A stretch of 64,000 nt of DNA, from assembly GCA_040766885.1 (NCBI GenBank), contig JAXGPP010000004.1, positions 62,001 to 126,000 of the forward strand, written 5' to 3'. Below, in pieces: positions 36,647 through 46,809 of this stretch (its first letter is position 1; every line of letters starts with the position of its first letter). Under the pieces are notes generated by a model. The model made no database searches. It worked only from the letters and a program-made list of their open reading frames with translations, and was not told where the DNA came from. The translations under genes were made by a program, and so were the position numbers. The DNA is from JAXGPP01 sp040766885. GTDB lineage: Bacteria > Planctomycetota > Planctomycetia > Pirellulales > Thermoguttaceae.

Positions 36647-37162
36647 TCACTTGGGCAACAGCACGCTGTCGATCACGTGGATCACGCCGTTAGAAGTCTG
36701 GATGTCGGCCTTAACCACCTTGGCATCGTTGATTCGCACTCCATCGGTGGCGTTGATGTTGACATTGCTCCCTTGGAGAGTCTTCGCGGAGTCGAGCTTG
36801 ACGACCTGTTGTGAGGTAACCTTGCCCGGCACCACGTGGTAGGTCAGGATGGCGCGCAGCTTCTCCTTGTCCTTCAGCACGGCTTCAAGCGTCTCCTTGG
36901 GGAGCTTGGCGAACGCTTCATCGGTCGGGGCAAACACGGTGAACGGCCCCTCGGCCTTCAAGGCGTCGACCAGACCGGCCGCGGTGAGGGCCTTGGCCAG
37001 CGTGTTGAACGATCCGGCAGCAATCGCCGTGTCCACGATGTCCATCTGGGCGGGCTTCGCCGCGGTATGAGTCTTCTGGGCTGAGCACTCGGCGGCTTGA
37101 ACCGCGGTGGCAACGGCTGATGTGGCGGCCAGGGCCAAAGCGCAGGCGACGAACTTTCTCAT
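36647..37162 (-). CDS. Secreted fasciclin (FAS1) domain protein
   Basis: A 171-residue protein. A signal peptide (MRKFVACALALAATSAVATAVQA) is followed by one FAS1 domain with DIVDTAIAAGSFNTLAKALTAAGL, FTVFAPTDEAFAKLP, LTYHVVPGKV and GVIHVIDSVLLPK, all canonical. FAS1 proteins mediate adhesion or surface association. A strong ribosome site (AAGGAGAG) lies 6-7 bases before the ATG. The gene probably has its own promoter in the long upstream gap. Confidence 0.88.
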   Translation of the reverse strand: MRKFVACALALAATSAVATAVQAAECSAQKTHTAAKPAQMDIVDTAIAAGSFNTLAKALTAAGLVDALKAEGPFTVFAPTDEAFAKLPKETLEAVLKDKEKLRAILTYHVVPGKVTSQQVVKLDSAKTLQGSNVNINATDGVRINDAKVVKADIQTSNGVIHVIDSVLLPK

Positions 37163-37279
37163 GACTCTCTCCTTGAACTGAACGGGTGTACGAGACCGCT
37201 CGGGCGTGGCAAAGGCTTTTTGCTCGAAGCGGCAGATTTCTTTGCGACGTCTGAACGGGACTGGCGAGGTCCTTGAATT

Positions 37280-37295
37280 CGTTCAAAACGTTCAA
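37280..37295. repeat. CGTTCAA direct repeat upstream of the fasciclin gene
   Basis: CGTTCAA occurs at 37280-37286 and 37289-37295, 9 bases apart, inside the palindrome-rich TTGAATTCGTTCAA. It may be a regulator site, about 120 bases before the fasciclin start. Confidence 0.25.
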
Positions 37296-37614
37296 TCGAA
37301 TAATAGCCGCGCACCCCGGGCAGGCAAGGGCTCAGCCGAATGTTTCTCGAATTATTTCGGTTATTGTTCCAGTTTCTGACCGATGGGCGGATTGGCTCGG
37401 GTAGTTGCGGCCCATGCAAATATCGATCAAAACATTCATTTAAACCAGAGGGAAGGGACCGGATGATTCCATAAGTGGAAAGGGCCGGCTTTCGGCAAGT
37501 CCTCGACGCGCCTGGCGGACGCAATTCCCGTCTGGCCCATAGTTGCCGAATGTCGCGGCCAAAGCGGTTTTTAGCGCAACCGTCAGTTTTGTGGACTGCG
37601 GCTTTTCACCGCAA

Positions 37615-37643
37615 TTGTTGGGGTAGGAAGAGTTTGCTATACT
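37615..37643 (+). promoter_or_regulatory. Sigma-70-type promoter for rpsA
   Basis: TTGTTG (37615-37620), a 17-base spacer and TATACT (37638-37643), about 165 bases before the ATG at 37811. The long leader could carry translational autoregulation, as known for S1 in other bacteria. Confidence 0.65.
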
Positions 37644-37810
37644 TAGTGGTTCTTCCACGCCCGGGAACTCCCTCAATGGCGGGGGATGGCGGGGAAGGCG
37701 AACCCTAACCGCTTTGAGTGATCGTCGGTACCGCGGCAAATCGGCGTTTGGGCCGTTTCCCGTTCGTTCATCGCCGGCGAGCAATCCGATCGGGATCACA
37801 GAAATCCACT

Positions 37811-39655
<1,845 letters not shown>

Positions 39656-39698
39656 CGGCCGCCCTTCAGGCCCTATCTGTTCTATCGGCACGACTGTT

Positions 39699-39733
39699 AC
39701 GGCCCCGCCGGACCTGACCGGCGGGGCCGTTTT
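39699..39733 (+). terminator. Rho-independent terminator after rpsA
   Basis: ACGGCCCCGCCGG (39699-39711) pairs perfectly with CCGGCGGGGCCGT (39718-39730) around a 6-base loop and is followed by TTTCATT. Confidence 0.8.
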
Positions 39734-39853
39734 CATTGGCACGGTCCGAAACTTGGGCTTATCTCGTGCATTTCGTCGGCTGCTAGCTTCGTTGCAGAAA
39801 GCCTCTTGCCGGGGACGATAGCTGTGTCTGGTTCTAGACTTCCGTTGTGCCGA

Positions 39854-40714
39854 ATGAGTCTCATGACAAAGCCACGCCGCCGCACGCGACAAGACGAAGC
39901 CGCCGTCCAGTCTCCGCTGGAAACGTATCTGCGCGAGATCAACGAGACGGCGCTGCTCTCGCCCGAAGATGAACAGGATCTGGCCGTGGCCGTCGGCCAG
40001 GGCGACACCCAGGCCCGTGACCGCATGGTCCGCGCCAACCTGCGGCTGGTGGTCAACATTGCCCGCGGCTACACGGGCAAGGGGCTGACGCTGCAGGACC
40101 TGATCGAAGAGGGGAACCTGGGCTTGCTCCGGGCGGTGGAAGGCTTCGACCCGGCGATGGGCACGCGGTTCTCGACGTACGCCAGCTACTGGATCAAGCA
40201 GTCGATCAAGCGCGCCCTGATCAATACGGCGAAGACGATCCGCATTCCGGCCTACATGGTCGAGCTGCTGTCGAAATGGCGGCGGGCCAGCACCCGGCTG
40301 GCGGAAGAGCTTGGCCGCACGCCGACGCCGGAAGAGGTGGCGCGCGTGCTCGGGCTGCCGCGCAAGAAGCTGCCGATCATCAAGAAGGCGATCCGCATCT
40401 ACAACCTGACGCCGCAGACCGACCAGGCCGACGCCGGCTGGTCGCTGGGCGAGATGCTGATGGACGACCGGGCCCGCACGCCCGACGAAGAATTGCTGGA
40501 CCACGACAACCTTGCGCACGTGCTCGACCAGCTTGAGACGATGGATCAGCGCGAGGCGACCGTGCTCAGGATGCGGTTCGGGCTGATCAATAATGAGCCG
40601 CGGACGCTCAAGGAGATCGGCGAGTCGCTGGGGCTGACGCGGGAGCGCGTCCGGCAGATCGAAACCGAGGCGCTCAACAAGCTGGCCGACAGCCTGGAAG
40701 GCGCACCCGTCTAA
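39854..40714 (+). CDS. Sigma-70 family RNA polymerase sigma factor, RpoD/SigA type
   Basis: A 286-residue protein with regions 1.2 (SPLETYLREINETALLSPEDE), 2 (RMVRANLRLVVNIARGYTGKGL, then DLIEEGNLGLLRAVEGFDP and FSTYASYWIKQSIKRAL), 3 (IRIPAYMVELLSKWRRAS) and 4 (LKEIGESLGLTRERVRQIE). It lacks the long acidic region 1.1 of the usual housekeeping sigma, so it may be a group 2 relative or a short primary sigma. The ATG at 39854 is preferred; 39863 is a close alternative. Its stop overlaps the end of a broken minus-strand gene. Confidence 0.88.
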   Translation: MSLMTKPRRRTRQDEAAVQSPLETYLREINETALLSPEDEQDLAVAVGQGDTQARDRMVRANLRLVVNIARGYTGKGLTLQDLIEEGNLGLLRAVEGFDPAMGTRFSTYASYWIKQSIKRALINTAKTIRIPAYMVELLSKWRRASTRLAEELGRTPTPEEVARVLGLPRKKLPIIKKAIRIYNLTPQTDQADAGWSLGEMLMDDRARTPDEELLDHDNLAHVLDQLETMDQREATVLRMRFGLINNEPRTLKEIGESLGLTRERVRQIETEALNKLADSLEGAPV

Positions 40715-40950
40715 CAATCCATCGCCAGCCGATCCGCGGGCGATGTCGAGAAAGGCCGAGAGCTCGGCGGTCGAGCTCCGCTCGAATCCCTCGGCGATAT
40801 TGTTTGACACCGAGAGCGCCGCCCGTCGCAACTGGTCGCGAAGGTCGCCCGGCTGGAAAAGAACCGCTGGCGCGTGAGTTGATAGACGCGGGTAGCCAGT
40901 TCGATCGCCTGCTGCCACGCAGGCAAGTCTTCGAATCGCGTGTACTTCAT
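40711..40950 (-). pseudogene. Four-helix-bundle protein (23S rRNA intervening-sequence type), frameshifted and truncated
   Basis: The start MKYTRFEDLPAWQQAIELATRVYQLTRQ matches small four-helix-bundle proteins of about 115-130 residues. After RF the frame is lost. In the next frame the expected sequence continues as LFQPGDLRDQLRRAALSVSN and EGFERSSTAELSAFLDIARGSAGD, then family similarity ends beside the sigma factor stop. One extra T in the run at about 40855-40860 would explain the shift. The C-terminal two helices are missing, so the gene is dead even if the shift is an error. It begins one base after the stop of the gene upstream. Confidence 0.7.
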
Positions 40951-40951
40951 G

Positions 40952-43783
40952 CTACTCCGCCAGGTCGCATTCGATCTGGGCCCATTCGTGCGGGCCGATG
41001 TTCATGGTGACGGTGTCGGAGCGGACGGCCAGTTCGATGAGGGAGCGGCTTTCGTAGTCGGTTTTCCGGGCAGCGGCCAGCGGCCGGAAGGACCGCAGTG
41101 AAAGCTCACCGCGGCGGCCCTCGGTCTCCAGGAGCCGCACGCGAAAGCCGGCGACCCGATCCTCCTTAACCATCGGCTCCCAGTGCGTGGCCAACACGTT
41201 CTTCGCATCAATGTGGAACAACCAGCCCGACGCGCTGGGCGGCCGGTCAGCGCGGGTCTGCGTGTCGGGGGCGAGGTAAGCCAGAGCGGCCTGGGCCGGG
41301 TAGGGGACATCGATTCCGACACCGATGCGAAACCACTGCGCCGTCTCGCCGCGGACCACCAGCAGCGAGTCGAGTTTCCGCTCGCCGCGACGGCGGTGAT
41401 AAGGAAGGCCGGCCGTAAGGATTGCCGTCCGCGAGTTCGGCGTGCGGATTTCAATGAAGTGCGGCGCCTCGATCTGGTTGATCTCGGTCAACTGGGTCAT
41501 CAAGTGCGTGCCGCGGTACACCTCCGCGTCGGGATTGCCCCAGGCGAAGCGGGCCGCGTAGTACGAGTCCCATGGGTCGGCGCCGGGCGGGGACTCGGCG
41601 TCGAGTTCGATCTCGATCTCCAGAATCCGGCTGCCGCGGCGGGCCGTGTACCGTTGGACAAACCCGGCGAGGCGTTGTCCCTGGCGATCGACGAGCCGGC
41701 CGTAGGCGGCGATCTGAGCCACGAAATGGCCGGGCTGGGTCGCTTCGATGCGGTCGGCCGCCATCACCGAGTAGTCGGTCTCCTCGTCCTCGCCGAAGAC
41801 ATCGTGCTTCGAGCGATTCGGCTGGGGAATGCGCAGCCCAATCTGCTGGGCCAGGCGGTTGCCGCGGGTGCGGTAATCGTGAAGCGAGCGGAGGCTGCCG
41901 GTCACCGGATCGATCGTCGCCTCGAAAAAGTCGTTGCGGAGGAGATTCTCCTCGATCATGGGCGGCTCTTCCTGCTTCCGCCAGAAACGCTTCTTCGCCG
42001 CAACCGGCTGGAGCGGCAGCAGACCCTCAGCATCGGCGCCGATCCAACTGAACCCCATGCCCGGAATCTCAGTCAAAGCCTGGCCGGGCTTCGAATCGTG
42101 GTTGTCGGCCCCAGATCGGACATGGGCCGGCAAGTCAATCAGCCGTCGCTCGGCGAAGCTATGGGGGTTGAAGACGAGGCAACCCGCCTCGTTTCCGGCA
42201 GCTTGCATCCCAAGCCGTGAAGCAAGCTGGGCGGTGGTCTGATCGAGCCGGTGACGCACGCGTTCGGCGAGCCCCGGGGCGGGCTCGGCAGGCGAGCGGT
42301 CGATCTCGTCCAACAGTGCCTGGGAATGATCGGTCGCCTCGCAGGTTCCGGCGACCAGGTCGACGAGCGTGGCAAGCGACTGCAGCGACTCCGCGGCGGC
42401 CCGCAGCCGATAGTAGCGCGTCCAGCGCGAGATCGGATCGCTCTGGCCGGCAGCCACGGCCTGCCGCAGGTAGGGCGAACGGTACTGGTCGGCCGTATGG
42501 GTGACCGTACGGCCGACGTACTCCGTATCGCGAAAGTACTCGCTGATGGAACGAAAGCGGCCGAGAACGGGCGAATTTCGGCTCATCCGCCGCAGGTCGC
42601 CGTACCACGGGCTCGACTTGCCCGGCCAGTGGGCGAAGACCGCCGTGGCCGCGTGATCGAGGTCGAGCGTGCCGCCGAGTTTCTCAGGCAAGCGGAGAAA
42701 TATTGCCGATTCCGCCGCATCAAACGGCAGGCGAATGAGTGATTCGAGGACGGTGGCGTCCGGTCCTTCCCAGCGGATCTTGCTCTGGTTGCTGGTAGGA
42801 AACCTTCCATCGTCGAGCGTGCAGTGAAGTCCACCGGTAAAGCCAAGTTTTCGCAGGATCTGCGGCAGTGCGGCGATCAGCCCGAACCGCCGGCGCCCGA
42901 AGATCGCAGGCCGTCGGCCGAGGTGCTGGTCGTAGGCGGCCAGGCCGCGGCGGAGGGAGTAGAGCACCGCTTCTAGTGGAAGCAGCGGCCATTCCTGCTC
43001 GTCGTAATCGCCGCCGATCAGCGCGACATGGCCTTCCTCCAGCGCCGCCTGGAGAGCGGAGCGGGTCTCGGGCTCTTGCTCCACAAGCGCTTCGAGCGTG
43101 GCTCCCGAGACGAGCAGGTTCGTGGGTCCGCTTGCCAGTTCCCGGCGCAATGCCTCGCCCATGGTGGTCGTGGCGACCAGCGTCAGGTCAAGCAGGTGGG
43201 CTTCGACGGGATAGAAGTATTCGCGGGCATCGCTAAGCAAGTCGAACGCCGCCCGGAGGTTTTCGCGTGCCGGTTCGATTTCGCCCTGGAGGGCGTGGCC
43301 TGCGGCGGTCACTGTCTTCCGCTGAAACTGCACTTCGTCCAGATTGCTCATGTAACGAAGCTGCCGCGTGAGTAACTCCACCTGAAGGTGGCAGAAGCCG
43401 AGGGCGAAGAAATCGCCGAGCAGATCGGGTTCTACCTCGGGAGGGGGCTGATCGAGGTGGGAAAGAGCCGCACAAACAACCTCGTCTCGCGTTCGGAAGC
43501 CGCGGATCAACGACCCGGCGCTACTATCGAAGCCTTCGATCCAGTCGCTCGGCACCCGATCCTGGCTCACAGGAGGGATCGCAATGAGCCGCCCGTTGGG
43601 CTCTTGGGGGGGTGAATCGGCGCGACCCCACTTGGGAATACTGGCAGCGGCGGCAATCAGGGCCGGATGAAAGAGACCGGACCAAGCGGCGAGTAACTCA
43701 TCAGCCTCTCGTTCGTTACGATCTAAGGAGAGATCCTCAAGGCTATAGCAGGGCAGGAGAACGAGCAGTTCGTGCAAGGTCAT
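40952..43783 (-). CDS. GH38/GH57-like glycosidase-related protein
   Basis: A 943-residue protein without a signal peptide. The middle part (about 170-400) resembles the deacetylase/alpha-mannosidase barrel: ASGPTNLLVSGATLEALVE, LIGGDYDEQEWPLLPLEAVL and IFGRRRFGLIAALPQILRKLGF. The later part (about 520-940) has the beta-sandwich style of GH38 C-termini: CLVFNPHSFAERRLIDLPAH, NDFFEATIDPVTGSLRSLHD and LEIEIELD. The reaction is not certain, because the usual metal-binding His/Asp cluster was not clearly found. It appears to be a large cytoplasmic carbohydrate-active or related protein. The four-helix-bundle pseudogene follows immediately. Confidence 0.55.
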   Translation of the reverse strand: MTLHELLVLLPCYSLEDLSLDRNEREADELLAAWSGLFHPALIAAAASIPKWGRADSPPQEPNGRLIAIPPVSQDRVPSDWIEGFDSSAGSLIRGFRTRDEVVCAALSHLDQPPPEVEPDLLGDFFALGFCHLQVELLTRQLRYMSNLDEVQFQRKTVTAAGHALQGEIEPARENLRAAFDLLSDAREYFYPVEAHLLDLTLVATTTMGEALRRELASGPTNLLVSGATLEALVEQEPETRSALQAALEEGHVALIGGDYDEQEWPLLPLEAVLYSLRRGLAAYDQHLGRRPAIFGRRRFGLIAALPQILRKLGFTGGLHCTLDDGRFPTSNQSKIRWEGPDATVLESLIRLPFDAAESAIFLRLPEKLGGTLDLDHAATAVFAHWPGKSSPWYGDLRRMSRNSPVLGRFRSISEYFRDTEYVGRTVTHTADQYRSPYLRQAVAAGQSDPISRWTRYYRLRAAAESLQSLATLVDLVAGTCEATDHSQALLDEIDRSPAEPAPGLAERVRHRLDQTTAQLASRLGMQAAGNEAGCLVFNPHSFAERRLIDLPAHVRSGADNHDSKPGQALTEIPGMGFSWIGADAEGLLPLQPVAAKKRFWRKQEEPPMIEENLLRNDFFEATIDPVTGSLRSLHDYRTRGNRLAQQIGLRIPQPNRSKHDVFGEDEETDYSVMAADRIEATQPGHFVAQIAAYGRLVDRQGQRLAGFVQRYTARRGSRILEIEIELDAESPPGADPWDSYYAARFAWGNPDAEVYRGTHLMTQLTEINQIEAPHFIEIRTPNSRTAILTAGLPYHRRRGERKLDSLLVVRGETAQWFRIGVGIDVPYPAQAALAYLAPDTQTRADRPPSASGWLFHIDAKNVLATHWEPMVKEDRVAGFRVRLLETEGRRGELSLRSFRPLAAARKTDYESRSLIELAVRSDTVTMNIGPHEWAQIECDLAE

Positions 43784-44325
43784 CGAGTGTATTGGTTGCC
43801 GGTGGTTCTAGGCTGAAGGAGCTGTTGGCCGAATCCGCATCAGTGAATGACATTCCCCCTGTCAGTAGTATTGCCGGCGACTGATTATCGCTATTGGCAC
43901 AACCGAGGAGGGCCCGGACGCGATTCAACTCAACGATAGTCGTTAGGGGTCGCATCGTCGAGCGGGTTGGCTGACGGATGGCGGTGACGCTGCTTGGGGG
44001 TTGGGCGACGGGCAATGCCGAGGCCGCTGGAGGAGGGTTGGAAAAGGCGGACAACACCCCTTCCGGCCACCCTAGGTACCGAACCCGGGGTGCATCGGAA
44101 GTGGGAGGTAATTGGTTGACATTCGGGAGATGGTGGCGATAAAGTGGAGACTATGAAGAGGCCGTTCGCGGCGACGGCAGCATCCATAAAATCTAGCGGC
44201 GGCTTGACAAGCGACCGTTGCTGCATGCTTATCTTATCTGGGTTTACGTCCGGGAACTCGCTTGCCGGAACTCGACCCGAGGGAATCCTTTTCGGTGGCC
44301 CACCCCGATATAGAGGAACCGCGTG
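43784..44325. other. Divergent promoter region before the pilus operon
   Basis: Holds one strong plus-strand promoter (44116-44145) and a second candidate: TTGACA at 44204-44209 with TTATCT at 44229-44234, spacer 19. A minus-strand frame at 43743-44057 overlaps the GH38/57-like start and is not recognised as a gene. Confidence 0.45.
44116..44145 (+). promoter_or_regulatory. Sigma-70-type promoter for the pilus operon
   Basis: TTGACA (44116-44121), an 18-base spacer and TAAAGT (44140-44145), about 180 bases before the PilM-like start. The -35 is a perfect consensus. Confidence 0.6.
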
Positions 44326-46791
44326 ATGGCTAAGAGTAACGCCGTCTGGGGAATCGACATTGGCAACGCCTCATTGAAGGCTTTGCGTTGTCGTCCGGGT
44401 GAAGACGCTTCGCAAATCATCGCTGACGCGTTCGATTACATTGAATACCCCAAAATCCTGACTCAGCCCGGCGCCGAGCCGGCCGAGCTGGTGAACGAGG
44501 CGCTCAAGCAATTCCTGTCGCGGAACAATGTTCGCGGCGACCGCGTGGCGATCTCGGTATCAGGCCAGAACGGATTGGCCCGGTTTATCAAGTTACCGCC
44601 GGTCGAGTCGAAGAAGATTCCGGACATCGTGCGGTACGAGGCGCGCCAGCAGATCCCGTTCGATTTGAACGACGTGATCTGGGATTACCAGCGGCTCGGC
44701 GGCGGAAGCGAGGAGGAGGGTTTTGTCCTGGAGGCTGAAATCGGCCTGTTTGCGATGAAGCGCGAGCAGGTTCACCGCGCCCTGGAACCGTTCCAGAAGG
44801 CGGGAATCGAGGTCGATTTCGTCCAGTTGACGCCGCTGGCGCTGTACAACTACCTGGTCTTCGACCAGCTCACCGATCTGCCGCCGGCGGACGAATATGA
44901 TCCGGAAAATCCGCCGCCCTCGGTCGTCGTGCTGTCGATGGGGACGGACGCGACGGACCTGGTGATCACCAACGGCTACCGGGTGTGGCAGCGGAGCATC
45001 CCGCTGGGCGGCAACCACTTCACCAAGGCGCTGACCAAGGAGCTGAAGCTCACCTTCGCCAAGGCCGAGCACCTGAAACGCAATGCCATGTCGGCCCAGG
45101 ACCCCAAGGCGGTGTTCCAGGCGATGCGGCCGGTGTTCAACGACCTGCTTACGGAAATCCAACGTTCGATCGGCTACTTCACCACGATCGATCGCAACGC
45201 CGAGATCGGCCGCGTGGTCGCCCTGGGGAGCGGCATGAAACTGCCGGGCCTGCGGCGTTATCTGGCCCAGAGCCTGGGTTACGACGTGGTGCGGGTCGAA
45301 TCGTTCCGCGGACTGGCGGGATCGGAAGTGGTCGGCGCCGGGTCGTTCAAGGACAACCTGATCTCGTTCGGCGTGGCTTACGGCCTGGCCCTGCAGGGGC
45401 TCAGCCGGGGCGTGCTGCGGACGAATCTGATCCCGAAAGAGATCGTCAAGGATCGGATCATCCGCGAGAAGAAGCCGTGGGCGGTCGCCGCCGCGGCAAT
45501 GCTGCTGATGGGGATGACGCTGAGCTTCGTCAGTGCTTCGAAGGTCTTGGGCACAGTGGACGAGTCGCGGTTCGGCCAAGCCGAGCAGGCGGCCGCGCAG
45601 GCCACTTCGATGAGCAAGAATTTGCAGGGGCAGCAGAGCACGCTCCAGGGGACGTTCGACAAGATCAAGACGACCGGCAGCAATCTTTTGAGCGGCGTCG
45701 AGGGGCGGATTCGCTGGCTCGAGTTGTTGAAGGCGATCAACGCCAGCCTGCCGCGAGATCCCGAGGGGCAGGAGCAGGAAGATATTGCCAATCGCAACCA
45801 GCTGCAGATTGTCAACATCGACTGCCAGAAGCTGGACGAGGCGAGCCTGCAAAGCTGGTTTGGCGTGATGCGCGACAAGGGGTGGTACGTGGCGCCCGGC
45901 ACGCCGTCTTTGCCGCCGGTCTCGGCCACGACTCCCGCGAGCACGGCGGTGGCTCAGGCGCCGGCCGCGGGCGGGGCGGCGACTGACGCCGCGACGTCCT
46001 CCGACCCGGGGCCCACCGGCGAAGGTTACATCGTGCAGATCGTCGGTTTCCACTACCACAATAAGGCGACGCCGGTGCCCGGCTATCTACAGGGCGCCCA
46101 ATACGTCCGGGAGACGCTGGTCCGACAGCTTCAGAGCGGGTTCGTACAATTGCCGCGGCCGGTGGAGACGGTTGCTCAAGCGGCGTTGCCTCCTGGCGCG
46201 GTCGCGGCCGATCCGGCGGTGGCCGGCGGGGCCGTCGCAGCTCCGGCGGACCCAGCAGCTCCAGCGGCAGCCGCCCCAGCGGATCCCGCTGCCGCCGCCC
46301 CAGCGGCAGGCGCCGCGCCGCCCGTGGCGCCGGTTGCGGCAGGCCCGTCCGGTGAGGAGGTTGTGGTTCCGGTGACCATGAAAGATCTCGGCATCAGCTA
46401 CGCGGTACTGGTCGATCCGCGAGCTGGGGTGGTCAAGGAGATTGTCCGCGATCCCAACGTGATGCGCCAGCAGACGCCAGGGGCCTATGGCGGCTACGGC
46501 ATGGGCATGGACAGCGCCGGTTACGGGGCCGAATCGTCGTCGTCGATGATGATGATGTCGCCGATGGGGTCGATGGGGGGCGTGGGCCCGCTGGGCTCGT
46601 CGGGGGTGCCCGGGGCCATCAATCCGCTCGAGGGCGTCCACGAACTGCTGCGTTACGATTTTCAGGTGCAGTTCATCTGGCAGCCGAAGACTCCGACCCA
46701 GAAAGAAGAAGAGAAGGCTGAAGCGGCTGGGGCAAGCCCCGACGCGGCAAGCCCCGACGCGGCGAGCACGGCCGATGGCGCGACGTCGTAG
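44326..46791 (+). CDS. PilM-PilN fusion-like pilus/secretion platform protein
   Basis: An 821-residue protein. Residues 1-375 are a PilM-type actin-fold ATPase: AVWGIDIGNASLKALRCRPG, ISVSGQNGLARFIKLPPVES, YEARQQIPFDLNDVIWDYQ and GRVVALGSGMKLPGLRRYL. One membrane helix follows (about 385-405), then a coiled segment and IRWLELLKAINASLPRD, which resembles PilN. The rest is an Ala/Pro linker and a Gly/Met/Ser-rich C-terminus with a conserved-looking YVRETLVRQLQSGFVQLP segment. In most bacteria PilM and PilN are separate proteins that bind each other. AGAGGAA (44312-44318) supports the ATG at 44326. It is the first gene of an operon ending with a secretin. Confidence 0.72.
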   Translation: MAKSNAVWGIDIGNASLKALRCRPGEDASQIIADAFDYIEYPKILTQPGAEPAELVNEALKQFLSRNNVRGDRVAISVSGQNGLARFIKLPPVESKKIPDIVRYEARQQIPFDLNDVIWDYQRLGGGSEEEGFVLEAEIGLFAMKREQVHRALEPFQKAGIEVDFVQLTPLALYNYLVFDQLTDLPPADEYDPENPPPSVVVLSMGTDATDLVITNGYRVWQRSIPLGGNHFTKALTKELKLTFAKAEHLKRNAMSAQDPKAVFQAMRPVFNDLLTEIQRSIGYFTTIDRNAEIGRVVALGSGMKLPGLRRYLAQSLGYDVVRVESFRGLAGSEVVGAGSFKDNLISFGVAYGLALQGLSRGVLRTNLIPKEIVKDRIIREKKPWAVAAAAMLLMGMTLSFVSASKVLGTVDESRFGQAEQAAAQATSMSKNLQGQQSTLQGTFDKIKTTGSNLLSGVEGRIRWLELLKAINASLPRDPEGQEQEDIANRNQLQIVNIDCQKLDEASLQSWFGVMRDKGWYVAPGTPSLPPVSATTPASTAVAQAPAAGGAATDAATSSDPGPTGEGYIVQIVGFHYHNKATPVPGYLQGAQYVRETLVRQLQSGFVQLPRPVETVAQAALPPGAVAADPAVAGGAVAAPADPAAPAAAAPADPAAAAPAAGAAPPVAPVAAGPSGEEVVVPVTMKDLGISYAVLVDPRAGVVKEIVRDPNVMRQQTPGAYGGYGMGMDSAGYGAESSSSMMMMSPMGSMGGVGPLGSSGVPGAINPLEGVHELLRYDFQVQFIWQPKTPTQKEEEKAEAAGASPDAASPDAASTADGATS

Positions 46792-46809
46792 CCTAACTGG
46801 AGACATGCA

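Larger units (their letters stand above)
37163..37810. other. Divergent region between fasciclin gene and rpsA
   Basis: It holds the rpsA promoter at 37615-37643 and a CGTTCAA direct repeat at 37280-37295 on the fasciclin side. The AT-rich centre (37290-37450) contains no recognised gene. Confidence 0.45.

Noticed and set aside
43743..44057. 104-codon minus-strand frame before the GH38/57-like gene
   Set aside because: It overlaps that gene's start, has no ribosome site and no recognised family; it fits chance in a GC-rich divergent region.
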